Assembly: GCF_003755175.1 (NCBI RefSeq)
Contig: NZ_RKHX01000004.1
Span: 310,001 to 374,000 of the forward strand
Direction: 5' to 3'
From: Cellulomonas sp. PhB150
Lineage (GTDB): Bacteria; Actinomycetota; Actinomycetes; Actinomycetales; Cellulomonadaceae
DNA length: 64,000 nt
Shown here piece after piece: positions 15,845-25,343 of this stretch. A model generated the notes under the pieces. It had not been told where the DNA came from, made no database searches, and saw only the letters and a list, made by a program, of their open reading frames with translations. The number at the start of each line of letters is the position of its first letter. The stretch's first letter is position 1. Made by a program: the position numbers and the translations under genes.

Positions 15845-17255
15845 CGCCGGGCGCCGGGTCGAGTCGAGGGACGCGGCGTCGCCCCGTCGCCGGGTCGGTC
15901 ACGACCGCGTCGGGCGCCCGCGTGACCGCGAACTGCCGCGTCTCCGCCGTCGTCCCGGCCGGGCCGAGCACCCCTGCGAGCGCCGCGTCGAACCCGCGCA
16001 GCGCCGGGCTCCCCGCAAGCTGGGCGTCGGCGAGCTCGGCGGTCCGCACGTACTGGTCGAGCCCGTGGGCGTGCGCGAGGTTCGCCGAGCCGATGCTCCG
16101 GCGCACCGACACGACGTCGCGGCTCACGGCGTCCGGGCGGCCGTCGGTCTGCGGCACGAGGTCCTCGTCGATCCGGTAGTGACGCACCTGGACGCCGGCC
16201 GGCACCGCGCGCGGCACGTCCGGTGAGCCGGCGGTGAGCACCGCGCGCACGTCGTAGGAGCCCACGGCGAGCGCGGCCGCGGCGACCGCCACCATCCCGC
16301 CCTGGCTGTGGCCCGCGAGCAGGACGGGCTCGTCGGGCGGCACGCCCGCGTCGCGCAGCGCGTGCAGGACGCCGCTCGACATGTCGTCGGGCAGCCCGGC
16401 GACGAGGCGCGCGTTGGTGGTCATGTCCGTGGCGACGTCGCCGCCGAAGCCCGCGCTCTGCGTCCCCGGGATCTCGACGACCCAGCCGTGGCTGCCGTCC
16501 GGGTGGGTCAGGCGCTGCACGGAGATGGTCGACGGCGGCGTGCCGGGCGCGCCGCCGTGGGCAGCCGGGTAGGAGGCGGACACGTTGCGCAGCACGTCGG
16601 CGGCGGACCGCGGCGCGGGCAGCCCGGGCGGGTCGGACCGGGGCACGAGCGCGGTGGGTGCCGGGTCGCCGCCGACCAGCTCCTGCGCCAGGGGCCCGAG
16701 CGGGCGACCGCTGGGCACCCGCGTGCCGGGCAGCGCGCCACGCAGGAACCCGGCGACGGGCCCGACGAGCGACGACGGCACCTGCCGGCCGGCGAGCGCC
16801 CGCGGGTCTCCGGCCGCGGCTGCGGCGACCACCACGGGCGCCAGCGGTGCCACGAGCGGCCACACCAGCGGGACCTCCCCCACCACGTGCGCCTGCAGGG
16901 CGACCACCTCCCGGACCGTCCGCGCCACCCACGACTCCGCCTCGACGTAGAGCTCGACCACCCGCCGCAGCCGCCGCACCAGGTCGTCGGCCCGGGCCGC
17001 CGCGGCCCAGGCGGCGCGCGCGAGGGCCTCCGCCCGGGCGGCGTCGAACGGGTAGGCGACAGGGGCGGGGACCAGCACGGCGTCGAGGCGGTCGACCACC
17101 CGCGCCGCGGCCCGCAGGTCGGCCGCGCACGCCCGCAGCGCACGCGCGGCCGCCCCGAGCGCCGCGGCCGCGGCGTCGAGGTCCCGCAGCTCGACCGCCG
17201 TCGGCCCCGGTCCGCCGACGGCCCGCACGCCGTCGCCCCAGGGGACACCGCTCAC
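15819..17255 (-). CDS. Alpha/beta hydrolase with N-terminal helical domain
   Basis: In this 478-aa protein residues ~20-120 are Ala/Arg-rich and predicted helical, resembling WXG100-type or coiled helical modules. The C-terminal half is an alpha/beta hydrolase with the nucleophile elbow GHSQGG and, later, ANLAHAHGLDQY supplying a likely His. No signal peptide is seen; hydrophobic VVALQAHVVGEVPLVWPLVAPLAPVVVAAA could be membrane-associated. The GTG start at 17255 overlaps the stop of the 68-aa ORF by 4 nt. The helical domain and coupling to a small ORF suggest a secreted-effector or envelope lipase role, which is inference only. Confidence 0.8.
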   Translation of the reverse strand: MSGVPWGDGVRAVGGPGPTAVELRDLDAAAAALGAAARALRACAADLRAAARVVDRLDAVLVPAPVAYPFDAARAEALARAAWAAAARADDLVRRLRRVVELYVEAESWVARTVREVVALQAHVVGEVPLVWPLVAPLAPVVVAAAAAGDPRALAGRQVPSSLVGPVAGFLRGALPGTRVPSGRPLGPLAQELVGGDPAPTALVPRSDPPGLPAPRSAADVLRNVSASYPAAHGGAPGTPPSTISVQRLTHPDGSHGWVVEIPGTQSAGFGGDVATDMTTNARLVAGLPDDMSSGVLHALRDAGVPPDEPVLLAGHSQGGMVAVAAAALAVGSYDVRAVLTAGSPDVPRAVPAGVQVRHYRIDEDLVPQTDGRPDAVSRDVVSVRRSIGSANLAHAHGLDQYVRTAELADAQLAGSPALRGFDAALAGVLGPAGTTAETRQFAVTRAPDAVVTDPATGRRRVPRLDPAPGVSPGGSPG

Positions 17256-17458
17256 ACCCGGCACCCCACGAGGGCGACCAGCTCCCCGACGGCCCGGTCC
17301 AGCGCCGCCGCCTCGAGCACGGCGACGTCGATCTCGGACCGGTACCGCACGGCCACCGCTCCGCTCCACGGCACGCCACCCGCGGCGACCAGGCAGCGCC
17401 GGGCGCGACCGGAGGCGTCGAGGGCGGACAGCAGGAACGGGACGGGGTCGTCGAGCAT
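17252..17458 (-). CDS. Small protein of 68 aa coupled to the alpha/beta hydrolase
   Basis: No family is recognised. The product (MLDDPVPFLLSALDASG..) is mixed hydrophobic and charged, with no signal peptide. Its stop overlaps the hydrolase GTG by GTGA, which argues that it is a real translated gene. A 90-nt gap separates it from the membrane-protein gene upstream on the same strand. Confidence 0.6.
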   Translation of the reverse strand: MLDDPVPFLLSALDASGRARRCLVAAGGVPWSGAVAVRYRSEIDVAVLEAAALDRAVGELVALVGCRV

Positions 17459-17548
17459 GCGGCGACGGTAGGCCGGCGGCCACCGGGCGCCGGGCGGGCA
17501 CGACGCGATCTGTGGACGCGGCCCCGAGCCGCCGGGGCTGTGGACGCC

Positions 17549-18082
17549 TCAGTCGGCGGACGGTGCCCGCGGGAGGACCAGCACGGCGACGCCGATCGCG
17601 GCGAGCATCGCGGCGGCCCGCCACACGTCGGCGGCACCGACCTCGGCCCCGGCCAGCAGCACCGCGACGACGGCGAGCACCTGCGCACCGGCCTGGACGC
17701 CGGCCAGCGACCGCAGCCCGTCGAGCACGACGCCCACCTCGACCCGCGCGCGCCAGGACGTGCGCGCGCCGAGTGCCGCGCCCCACAGGACGAGGTGGAC
17801 GAGCAGCACGAGGACCATCACGGTGGGCAGGGAGGCCGGGCCACCCACGAGCACGAGGAAGCCCGCCAGCGCGACCGCGAGCGCAGCCACCACCGACCAC
17901 GGCCGCAGCGCGACGTACGCCCCGATCGCGGCGGCGACCCCGACGACGGCACCGAGGACGTCGTAGCTCGCCGCCCAGGCGAGGACGACGAGCACGGCCA
18001 CGAGCACGCCCAGGACCGCGCGCAGCACGAGGGCGGGCACGGTCGCGGCCGTGGTGAGCTGCGCCTCGCGTGCCGCGCTCAT
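17549..18082 (-). CDS. Membrane protein of the MoxR-DUF58 operon
   Basis: This 177-aa protein has about five transmembrane segments and no named domain. Its ATG overlaps the DUF58 stop (ATGA, 18079-18082). In related operons the gene after DUF58 is often a transglutaminase-like membrane protein; here only a short helical protein is present and no transglutaminase domain is visible. A supporting membrane role for the DUF58/MoxR system is inferred. Confidence 0.78.
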   Translation of the reverse strand: MSAAREAQLTTAATVPALVLRAVLGVLVAVLVVLAWAASYDVLGAVVGVAAAIGAYVALRPWSVVAALAVALAGFLVLVGGPASLPTVMVLVLLVHLVLWGAALGARTSWRARVEVGVVLDGLRSLAGVQAGAQVLAVVAVLLAGAEVGAADVWRAAAMLAAIGVAVLVLPRAPSAD

Positions 18083-19368
18083 CGCGCCCCCGCGCCGACG
18101 CGGCGCTGCGCCCGGCGGGCGAGCCGCGCGAGCCCCACGCCGGGCGACGTGCGCCAGGCGACGAGCTCGACGTCGGCGTCCGCGAGCGTGGCGAGCCGGT
18201 CCTCGCGCATCATGCGCACCAGGCGCAGCGCGAGCCGCTGCTTGTCGTCGAGGTGCTTGTCGCGCAGCGCGGGCAGCACGTCGACCGCGACCACGCGGTG
18301 CCCGGTGCGCCGCCACTGGGCGGCGACCTCGGCCGCGTCGTCGTCGAGGAACGTGGAGAACACGACGACCAGCGCGCCGGACGGGACCTGGGGCGCGCGC
18401 ACCCGCCGCCGCGGCTCCCCCTCGGGCGACGTCACCGCGAGCGCCTGCCGGATCCGGTCGAGCTGGCGGCGCCCGCCCCCGGGCGGCAGGGGGCGGCGCA
18501 GGGCACCGAGGTCGTCGAGGCCCACCCGGTCGCCCAGGGCGAGGAACCCCTGCGCGACCGACGCGGCCGCCTGCCGGGCCAGGTCGAGCGAGGTCGAGTC
18601 GCTCGTCGCGGGCCGGACGGTGCCGCGCCAGGTGGCGGGGTCCGGACCGACGTCGTCGCGCGAGTCGACGACGAGCATGACGGCGGCCTCGGCCAGCGCG
18701 TGCTCGCGGCGCACGTACAGCTCCTGCAGGCGCGGCGATCGGCGCGCCGTGACGCGCCAGTCGATGCGGCGCAGCCGGTCGCCGGGGGCGAACTGGTGGA
18801 CGTCGCGCAGCGAGCCCCCCTCGCCGGGCCGCCGGGAGTCGTGCCCGCCGGTCAGGCCGCGCAGGCGCGGGGGCAGCGGCAGCTCCTCGAGGGGCCGTGT
18901 CGCGGGCAGCACGACGACCGAGCGCGCCGCCGGCTCCGCGGGTTCGGACACGCTGGCCGCGCCCACGCCCATCCCCACCGCGTCGACCTCCGCCAGCGGC
19001 TGCGGCCCGGTGCGCATGGTCTCCACGACGAGCGGCAGCACCCGGGTGCCGTCGACGCGGACCAGGACCTCGTCCAGCTCGCTCTCGTGCCTCCGCACCC
19101 CGACCAGCACCGCCGCCGCACCGGGCGGCGCGACCACCGTCACGTCGGCGGCCAGGACGCCGGCCGGCGGCGACTCGTCGGGCGCGTCGAGCCGGACCTG
19201 CACGGCCTGCGAGGGCCGACGCCGCCAGTCGAGCACGGCCGCCACGACGGGCGCGGCGCCGAGCACGGCGACGTCCGGGCGCCCGAGCAGGGCGCCCGTC
19301 AGGAGCAGCACGGCCCCCACGACCACCGCGGCGGTCGTGGCGCGGGCCCGCGTCCAGCGTTCGTTCAC
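18079..19368 (-). CDS. DUF58 domain protein (vWA-like partner of MoxR)
   Basis: This 429-aa protein has two N-terminal transmembrane helices and the DUF58 signature FAPGDRLRRIDWRVTARR near residues 200-220. A vWA-like region follows (MLVVDSRDDVG as degenerate MIDAS-like start, later LVVVFSTFLDDDAAEV). In MoxR-DUF58 systems the ATPase is thought to act as a chaperone for, or signal through, the vWA protein. The GTG start overlaps the moxR stop by 4 nt. Confidence 0.88.
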   Translation of the reverse strand: MNERWTRARATTAAVVVGAVLLLTGALLGRPDVAVLGAAPVVAAVLDWRRRPSQAVQVRLDAPDESPPAGVLAADVTVVAPPGAAAVLVGVRRHESELDEVLVRVDGTRVLPLVVETMRTGPQPLAEVDAVGMGVGAASVSEPAEPAARSVVVLPATRPLEELPLPPRLRGLTGGHDSRRPGEGGSLRDVHQFAPGDRLRRIDWRVTARRSPRLQELYVRREHALAEAAVMLVVDSRDDVGPDPATWRGTVRPATSDSTSLDLARQAAASVAQGFLALGDRVGLDDLGALRRPLPPGGGRRQLDRIRQALAVTSPEGEPRRRVRAPQVPSGALVVVFSTFLDDDAAEVAAQWRRTGHRVVAVDVLPALRDKHLDDKQRLALRLVRMMREDRLATLADADVELVAWRTSPGVGLARLARRAQRRVGAGAR

Positions 19369-20348
19369 GCGTCGGCCGGGACGCGCCGGGCGGTCGTCGG
19401 CCCCGCGACCGTGTGCAGGACCTCGTCCACGACGCGCTGCGGCGCGACGCCGCCCGCCCACGCCTGCGGGGTGAGCGAGATGCGGTGGGCGAGCGTGGGC
19501 ACGGCGACGGTCTTGACGTCCTCCGGGGCGACGAAGTCGCGGCCGTCGAGCACGGCGAGCGCGCGGGCCACGAGCACGAGGGCCTGCGAGCCGCGCGGCG
19601 AGGCGCCCACCTCGACGGCGGCGTGCTCGCGCGTCGCGGCCGCGAGGTCGACGCAGTAGCGCAGCACGTCGGGGTCGACCGTGACGGCCTCGACGCCGGC
19701 CTGCATGCCGAGCAGCGTGGCGCCGTCGACGACGGTCCGCACGGGCGCCCCCTCGGCCCGGCGCTCCAGCCGGCGCGCGAGCACGTCGACCTCCGCGTCG
19801 CGGTCCGGGTAGCCCACGGCCAGCCGCACCATGAACCGGTCGAGCTGCGCCTCCGGCAGCGGGTAGGTGCCCTCGTACTCGACCGGGTTGCTCGTCGCGA
19901 ACACGTGGAACGGCTGCGGCAGCTGGTGGGTGACGCCGTCGACGGTCACCTGCCGCTCGGCCATGGCCTCGAGCAGGGCGGACTGCGTCTTGGGTGCGGT
20001 CCGGTTGATCTCGTCGGCCAGCAGCAGGCCGGCGAACACCGGGCCCGGGCGGAACTCGAACGACGTGGTCGCGGGGTCGAACACGCTCGAGCCGGTGATG
20101 TCCGAGGGCAGCAGGTCGGGCGTGCACTGCACCCGGCGGAACTCCAGGCCCAGCGCGGTGGCCAGGGACCGGGCGGCCAGCGTCTTGCCGAGTCCGGGGA
20201 CGTCCTCGAACAGCACGTGGCCCGACGCGAGGACGGCGGCGAGCGCGACGCGCAGGGGCTCGCGCATGCCGACGACGGCGGTGGCGACCTCGTCGAGGAC
20301 CGCGCGCCCGGCGGTGGCGACGTCGGCGACGGGCAGGGGATTCGTCAT
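19365..20348 (-). CDS. MoxR-family AAA+ ATPase
   Basis: This 327-aa protein has the AAA_3 layout. Walker A is degenerate in the family manner (EDVPGLGKT), Walker B is LLLADEINR, sensor 1 is FATSNPVEYEGTYPLPEAQLDRF, and the C-terminal lid has GASPRGSQAL. MoxR ATPases act as chaperones for complex assembly or envelope stress functions. It is flanked by DUF4129, DUF58 and membrane genes with 4-nt stop/start overlaps throughout, so the proteins are likely made together. Confidence 0.95.
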   Translation of the reverse strand: MTNPLPVADVATAGRAVLDEVATAVVGMREPLRVALAAVLASGHVLFEDVPGLGKTLAARSLATALGLEFRRVQCTPDLLPSDITGSSVFDPATTSFEFRPGPVFAGLLLADEINRTAPKTQSALLEAMAERQVTVDGVTHQLPQPFHVFATSNPVEYEGTYPLPEAQLDRFMVRLAVGYPDRDAEVDVLARRLERRAEGAPVRTVVDGATLLGMQAGVEAVTVDPDVLRYCVDLAAATREHAAVEVGASPRGSQALVLVARALAVLDGRDFVAPEDVKTVAVPTLAHRISLTPQAWAGGVAPQRVVDEVLHTVAGPTTARRVPADA

Positions 20349-20821
20349 GGGGTCTCCGGGCTGTTGGATCCGAGACGCTCGAGCGCGCCGATGGTGTGCC
20401 GCGCGTCGGCGACGCTGGGCAGCGGGTGGGACATGCGCGTCAGGGTCACGTAGGCGCGGTCGCCGAGCAGCTCGCGCGCGCGGGGGGCGTCGGCGGGGTC
20501 GGCCAGCGCGACGCCGTGCCGGGCCATCCGGGTCACGCCCGCGTCGCGCAGCCGGCGCAGCGCGCGCTCGCCCACCCGTCCGTCGCGGCCGACGAGCGAC
20601 CACGCGAGGTCCTGCACCTCGCCGCGCACGCCGTCGCGCCGGACCCGCCGCTCGTGCCCGACCTCTGGCTCGACGTCGGCGGTCGCGCGCCCGACCACCA
20701 CGACGGTCCCGGCGACGGCCAGGCCGAGCAGGAGGGCGGTGCCGAGCGCGACGCTGGTCAGCGCGACCCCCGTGCCGAGCACGAGGCCGATGATCGCGCT
20801 GCGGACCTGGCGCCGCGTCAC
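20345..20821 (-). CDS. Two-helix membrane protein between DUF4129 and MoxR
   Basis: This 158-aa protein has two closely spaced N-terminal transmembrane helices and a basic cytoplasmic domain (EPEVGHERRVRRDGVRGEVQDLAWSLVGRDGRV). No domain is recognised. Both ends overlap neighbours by 4 nt: GTGA with DUF4129 upstream and ATGA with moxR downstream. This tight coupling supports a structural or regulatory part in the MoxR system. Confidence 0.8.
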   Translation of the reverse strand: MTRRQVRSAIIGLVLGTGVALTSVALGTALLLGLAVAGTVVVVGRATADVEPEVGHERRVRRDGVRGEVQDLAWSLVGRDGRVGERALRRLRDAGVTRMARHGVALADPADAPRARELLGDRAYVTLTRMSHPLPSVADARHTIGALERLGSNSPETP

Positions 20822-21531
20822 GCGTCGGCCCTCCGCAGGTGCGCGACGCCGTCGGCGAGCAGGGTCAGCGCGTCGCGGGCGGTGGCGACGTCCTGCGGCG
20901 TGAGGCGGTGCTCGCTGTAGCGGGCGGCGAGGTAGAGGGACAGGAGCCGACGGGTGGCCGCGGCGTCGGCCTGCGTCGCGCCGAGGACGTCGACGGTGAA
21001 CTCGGACGCGGTCTGCGCGCGGTCGCGCACCACGCCGCTGCGGGCCGCGGACTCCTCGAGCGCGACCCAGGCGGCGATGACGGCGTCGCCGGGCGGGACC
21101 CGGTCGTCCGCGAGGAACCGCGCCGCACGGGCCACGCCCTGCTCGAGCACGGGCGTGGCGGGCAGGACCTCCGCGCCGAGGAGGTCGCCCGGGTCGCCGC
21201 CCTCGGGCACGGCCTCGCTGCGGGCGGACCACGCGTTGAGGGCACGGCGCACCTTGGGTGCGAGGTACCAGGTGAGCAGGCCCAGGAGCAGCGCGAGCAC
21301 GGCGTAGAGGATCCAGCCGGGCGCCCCGACGTGGCTGGGACCGCCCGTCAGCTCGGCCGGGGGCGACGCCTGCGTCTGCGTCGGGCGGGGCGGCATCGTG
21401 ATCCGGAGAGCCGGGAGCGCGGTCCCGCGCGGGGTCACGTGCCACGGCCCGGCGAGGGCGGCACCGAGCACGACGAGCGCCACGAGGACGACGGCCACGA
21501 CGGCTCGTCGTGCCTCCTGCGTGCGCTGCAC
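20818..21531 (-). CDS. DUF4129 domain membrane protein
   Basis: This 237-aa protein has an N-terminal membrane helix, a Pro/Thr-rich extracytoplasmic stretch, a second helix near residue 85 and a C-terminal DUF4129 domain (VIAAWVALEESAARSGVVRDRAQTASEFTVDVL). DUF4129 proteins are regular members of MoxR/DUF58 operons. The GTG start has a GAGAGGGG ribosome site close upstream. It is the first gene of the operon and diverges from purB across 93 nt. Confidence 0.85.
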   Translation of the reverse strand: MQRTQEARRAVVAVVLVALVVLGAALAGPWHVTPRGTALPALRITMPPRPTQTQASPPAELTGGPSHVGAPGWILYAVLALLLGLLTWYLAPKVRRALNAWSARSEAVPEGGDPGDLLGAEVLPATPVLEQGVARAARFLADDRVPPGDAVIAAWVALEESAARSGVVRDRAQTASEFTVDVLGATQADAAATRRLLSLYLAARYSEHRLTPQDVATARDALTLLADGVAHLRRADA

Positions 21532-21624
21532 GTGCCCCCCTCTCGTCGATCGCGTGCCCAGGGTAACGACGCGGACCGTGGACGCGGGCGCGTCCCGGTG
21601 CGGAGGTTCTGGGACGATGTGGCC

Positions 21625-23046
21625 ATGACTGCGCGCGTGAGCCTGGCCGACGTGAACCCCGCGATCGCCCTCGGGCCGCTCGACGGCCGCTACCGGGCCA
21701 CCGTCGCCCCGCTCGTCGACCACCTCTCGGAGGCCGCGCTCAACCGCGAGCGCGTGCACGTCGAGGTCGAGTGGGTCATCCACCTGGCCCAGCACGGCGT
21801 GGTCCCCGGTGCCCCGACGCTCACGCCGGCCGACGAGGCCTACCTGCGCGACGTCGTCGCGACGTTCGGCGCCGACGAGATCGCCGAGCTGGCCGAGATC
21901 GAGCGCACGACCGTGCACGACGTGAAGGCGGTCGAGTACTTCCTCAAGCGACGGCTCGCTGCCGCGCCGGAGGGCTCGGGGCTCCGCGACGTCGGCGAGC
22001 TCGTCCACTTCGCGTGCACGAGCGAGGACATCAACAACCTGTCCTACGCGCTGATGGTCCGCGACGCGGTCCGTGAGGTCTGGCTGCCGGCCGCCTCCGC
22101 CGTGGCCGACGAGGTCGCCGCGCTCGCCACCGAGCTCAAGGACCAGCCCCTGCTGGCGCTCACGCACGGCCAGCCCGCCACGCCGACGACGCTCGGCAAG
22201 GAGCTCGCCGTGCTCGCCCACCGGCTGCGCCGCCAGCTGCGCCGCATCGGGGCCGACGAGTTCCTCGGCAAGCTCAACGGCGCGACCGGCACCTACGGCG
22301 CGCACGTGGTCGCCGTCCCGGGGGCCGACTGGCCGGCCGTCAGCAAGGCGTTCGTCGAGCACCTGGGCCTGACGTGGAACCCCCTCACCACGCAGATCGA
22401 GTCGCACGACTGGCAGGCCGAGCTCTACGCGGACGTCGCGCGCTACAACCGCGTGCTGCACAACCTGGCGACCGACGTGTGGACGTACATCAGCCGCGGG
22501 GTCTTCACGCAGATCCCGGTGGCCGGCGCGACGGGCAGCTCGACGATGCCGCACAAGGTCAACCCGATCCGGTTCGAGAACGCCGAGGCCAACCTCGAGA
22601 TCTCCTCCGCCCTGCTCGACACGCTCGCGGCGACGCTCGTCACGAGCCGCCTGCAGCGCGACCTCACGGACTCGACCACGCAGCGCAACATCGGACCCGC
22701 GTTCGGGCACAGCCTCCTGGCGATCGACAACGTGCGCCGCGGCATGCGCGCGCTCTCCGTCGACGCGGACCTGCTGGCCCGCGAGCTCGACGAGAACTGG
22801 GAGGTGCTCGGCGAGCCCGTCCAGTCGGCCATGCGCGCGGCCTCGGTGGCCGGGGTCACGGGGATGGAGAACCCGTACGAGCGGCTCAAGGAGCTCACGC
22901 GCGGTCGCCGGCTCACGGCCGACGACATGCGCGAGTTCATCGCCGGCCTCGGGCTGCCCGACGACGTCGCCGCTCGGCTCGCCGCTCTGACGCCCGCGTC
23001 CTACACGGGCCTGGCCGCCTCGCTGGTCCATTACCTGGAGGACTGA
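21625..23046 (+). CDS. purB: Adenylosuccinate lyase
   Basis: This 473-aa enzyme cleaves SAICAR and adenylosuccinate in purine synthesis. The fumarase-superfamily signature GSSTMPHKVNP is present, with THGQPATPTT and FACTSEDINN as substrate-contact regions. Length and N-terminus (NPAIALGPLDGRYR) fit the proteobacterial/actinobacterial long PurB type. The ATG at 21625 is used; an in-frame GTG 6 nt upstream is a possible alternative because GGAGG lies far from the ATG. The gene stands alone. Confidence 0.95.
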   Translation: MTARVSLADVNPAIALGPLDGRYRATVAPLVDHLSEAALNRERVHVEVEWVIHLAQHGVVPGAPTLTPADEAYLRDVVATFGADEIAELAEIERTTVHDVKAVEYFLKRRLAAAPEGSGLRDVGELVHFACTSEDINNLSYALMVRDAVREVWLPAASAVADEVAALATELKDQPLLALTHGQPATPTTLGKELAVLAHRLRRQLRRIGADEFLGKLNGATGTYGAHVVAVPGADWPAVSKAFVEHLGLTWNPLTTQIESHDWQAELYADVARYNRVLHNLATDVWTYISRGVFTQIPVAGATGSSTMPHKVNPIRFENAEANLEISSALLDTLAATLVTSRLQRDLTDSTTQRNIGPAFGHSLLAIDNVRRGMRALSVDADLLARELDENWEVLGEPVQSAMRAASVAGVTGMENPYERLKELTRGRRLTADDMREFIAGLGLPDDVAARLAALTPASYTGLAASLVHYLED

Positions 23047-23218
23047 CCCCTCGGGTGGCGCCACGCCGTCACCCGGACGATGGACCCGACCTGGACACGC
23101 GCCCGGTTTGTCTGCACAATCGTGCGCGCACCCCCCGTCCGTTTCATCCGTGTTCATCCGAGTTCCCGCGCTCCCCCCGAGCTCGCGGCGCTCGACCGTC
23201 CCTTGGCGAGGTAGCCCC

Positions 23219-24085
23219 GTGACGCTCATGCAGAAGGCGATCACGCCTGCGCTGTCGCACGCCCACCTGGCGGCCGGCCACGACCGGCTCGCGGGGTACG
23301 TCGTGCGCGCGGCCGACGTCTCGTTCGCCACGACCCCCTCGCAGCTGTTCGAGGTCCACGGCCTCGGGTACCCCGGGTCGCCGTTCAGCCCGCACGACGA
23401 GCACATCGACGTGCTGCGCTTCGAGTCCTCCCCGCAGCTGCAGTACCGCGACGTGCCCGGCTACATCGTCCCGCTGTGGTGGCTGCGCCACTCGCGCATC
23501 CCGCCGGGCGCCGAGCTCGTGCGCGTGCACGCCGACGGCACCGCGACGCTGCTCGCCCGGTACGGCGACGTGGGCACCGGCTGGTCGTTGACCCACCTCG
23601 GGAGCCCCCGCCCCGCGCTGGCGTCGCTGTCCCGCTGCGTCGGGCCGGTCGCCAAGTGGCACGGTGCGTACCTCGAGGCGGACGTCGTCGACAACGGGCA
23701 CACCCTCGTCCTCGCGCTCGCGAACCCGCCGCTCGCCGAGACCGGCTTCCGCCAGTCCGCGAACGGCCGCTGGTACCGCCGCGTCCCCCGCCAGGAGGTC
23801 ACCGAGCTCTTCGAGCTGGACCTCACCGCGCAGTGGAACGGCCTCTCGGTGCGGGTCGTCGACCAGTGGCAGGACGCCCAGCGCTACGTCGTCGCCCGCA
23901 TCTCGCACCTCGGCGACGACATCGACCGCGCCGAGCACCTCCAGATGGACCACGTCGAGGCGGGCGTCTACGAGGCCGTCGTCTACGCGGCCGAGCTCAC
24001 CGACATCCAGACCAACCAGGTGGTCCCGCACACGTGGGCGCCGGGCCCGGCGGCCGTGCCGCAGCGGCAGGCCGTCAGGAGCTAG
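23219..24085 (+). CDS. Protein of unknown function, 288 aa
   Basis: I do not recognise this protein. It is soluble-looking, with no signal peptide or membrane helix, and rich in aromatic residues and His (FSPHDEHIDVLRFESSPQLQYRDVPGY, PLWWLRHSR). The GTG start at 23219 is preferred because GAGG lies about 9 nt upstream; a Met three codons later is an alternative. Its last base overlaps the hemA stop: the two convergent TAG stops share CTAG at 24082-24085. The 172 nt upstream contain a short direct repeat (TTCATCCG twice near 23141) but no clear promoter. Confidence 0.75.
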   Translation: MTLMQKAITPALSHAHLAAGHDRLAGYVVRAADVSFATTPSQLFEVHGLGYPGSPFSPHDEHIDVLRFESSPQLQYRDVPGYIVPLWWLRHSRIPPGAELVRVHADGTATLLARYGDVGTGWSLTHLGSPRPALASLSRCVGPVAKWHGAYLEADVVDNGHTLVLALANPPLAETGFRQSANGRWYRRVPRQEVTELFELDLTAQWNGLSVRVVDQWQDAQRYVVARISHLGDDIDRAEHLQMDHVEAGVYEAVVYAAELTDIQTNQVVPHTWAPGPAAVPQRQAVRS

Positions 24086-25332
24086 GCGGGCTCGACCGCC
24101 GGGACGTCGATCGCCGCGAGCGCGGCGAGGGCGGCGGCGTACGCACCGGTGTCGCCGGCGCGCGCGGCGTCGCGCGCGCTCACGGTCGGGCCGTGCAGCA
24201 GCGCACGGGTGCGGCGGCGCAGGCCCCGCTCGGTGCGCTCGTCGCGCAGGTCGGCCGGCAGGACCTCGAGCGCGGACTCGAGGCCGCCGAGGACGCGGGT
24301 GCGCTCCGCGACGACGGCGGGGTTCCACTCGCGCACGCGCCGCTCGGCCTCGTAGGCCCGCGCCGCGCCGTCGACGATCCCCCGGGCGGCCTCGACGGCG
24401 GCGTGCTCGGCCGGGGCGTGCTCGGCGACGGTGTGCAGCGAGACGAGCCGGACCCCCGGCAGGGCGCGGACCCCGGGGTCGACGTCGTGGCGCAGCGCGA
24501 GGTCGACGACGGTGAGCGGGTTGGCGCCCGCGGGGCGGGCCGCGGCGAGGGCGTCCACCTCGAGCACGGCACCCGCGGCGCCGCTGCAGGCGACCACGAG
24601 GTCCACGTTCGCGAGCTCGGTCGCGAGGTCCGCGCCGGCGGGCACGGAGCGCACACCGCGCGCGGCGGCGAACTGGCCGGCCCGGCCGCTGGGCGAGTAC
24701 ACGCGCACGTCCCCGACGCCGCGCGCCTTGAGTGCCGCGAGCGAGGCGCCCGCGTACGAGCCGGTGCCGATGAGCACGCAGCGCACGTCCGACCAGACGG
24801 GCAGGCCCGTCTCGGCGATGTCGAGCGCGACGCCGACGACCGAGCGACCCGCGCCGCCCAGGCCCGTGCCAGCGTCGACCGCGCGGCTGACGCGGGAGGC
24901 TGCCTGGAAGAGGGCCTCGAGGTCGCTCGTCGTGGTGCCGTCGCGCCGAGCGGTCGTCAGGGCGCGGCGCACCTGGCCGGCGATCTCACGCTCGCCGACG
25001 ACCATCGACTCCAGGCCGCTCGCCACCGCGAACAGATGGCCGGCGGCGTCGGTCGAGGTCATCGCGTGCAGGTGGGTCGCGACGCTCGCCTCGTCGTACC
25101 CGGACCGGGCGGCGACGGCGGCGGCTGCGGCCGCTCGCGCGGCGGGGGTGTGCGCGGCGTCGTCGACATCCAGGTAGAGCTCGAACCGGTTGCACGTCGC
25201 GAGCACGACGGCACCGGAGATGGAAGGGGACGCAGACACGAGCTCACCGCCCACGACGGCCACGTCCGACGAGAGACGTTCCAGCACCGCGAGGTCGAGC
25301 TCGTGGTGCGAAGCGACGAGGGACAGCAGCAC
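24082..25332 (-). CDS. hemA: Glutamyl-tRNA reductase
   Basis: This 416-aa enzyme reduces Glu-tRNA to glutamate-1-semialdehyde, the first step of C5-pathway tetrapyrrole synthesis. The catalytic Cys47 lies in ATCNRFELY; GGAGRSVVG and VLIGTGSYAG mark the substrate and NADPH domains. Two adjacent GTG codons could start the gene; I choose 25332 because GGAG lies 5 nt before it and only 2 nt before the other. It diverges from hemE with 48 nt between starts. hemL, which performs the next step, is at the other end of the cluster. Confidence 0.93.
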   Translation of the reverse strand: MLLSLVASHHELDLAVLERLSSDVAVVGGELVSASPSISGAVVLATCNRFELYLDVDDAAHTPAARAAAAAAVAARSGYDEASVATHLHAMTSTDAAGHLFAVASGLESMVVGEREIAGQVRRALTTARRDGTTTSDLEALFQAASRVSRAVDAGTGLGGAGRSVVGVALDIAETGLPVWSDVRCVLIGTGSYAGASLAALKARGVGDVRVYSPSGRAGQFAAARGVRSVPAGADLATELANVDLVVACSGAAGAVLEVDALAAARPAGANPLTVVDLALRHDVDPGVRALPGVRLVSLHTVAEHAPAEHAAVEAARGIVDGAARAYEAERRVREWNPAVVAERTRVLGGLESALEVLPADLRDERTERGLRRRTRALLHGPTVSARDAARAGDTGAYAAALAALAAIDVPAVEPA

Positions 25333-25343
25333 CACGTCTCCGA

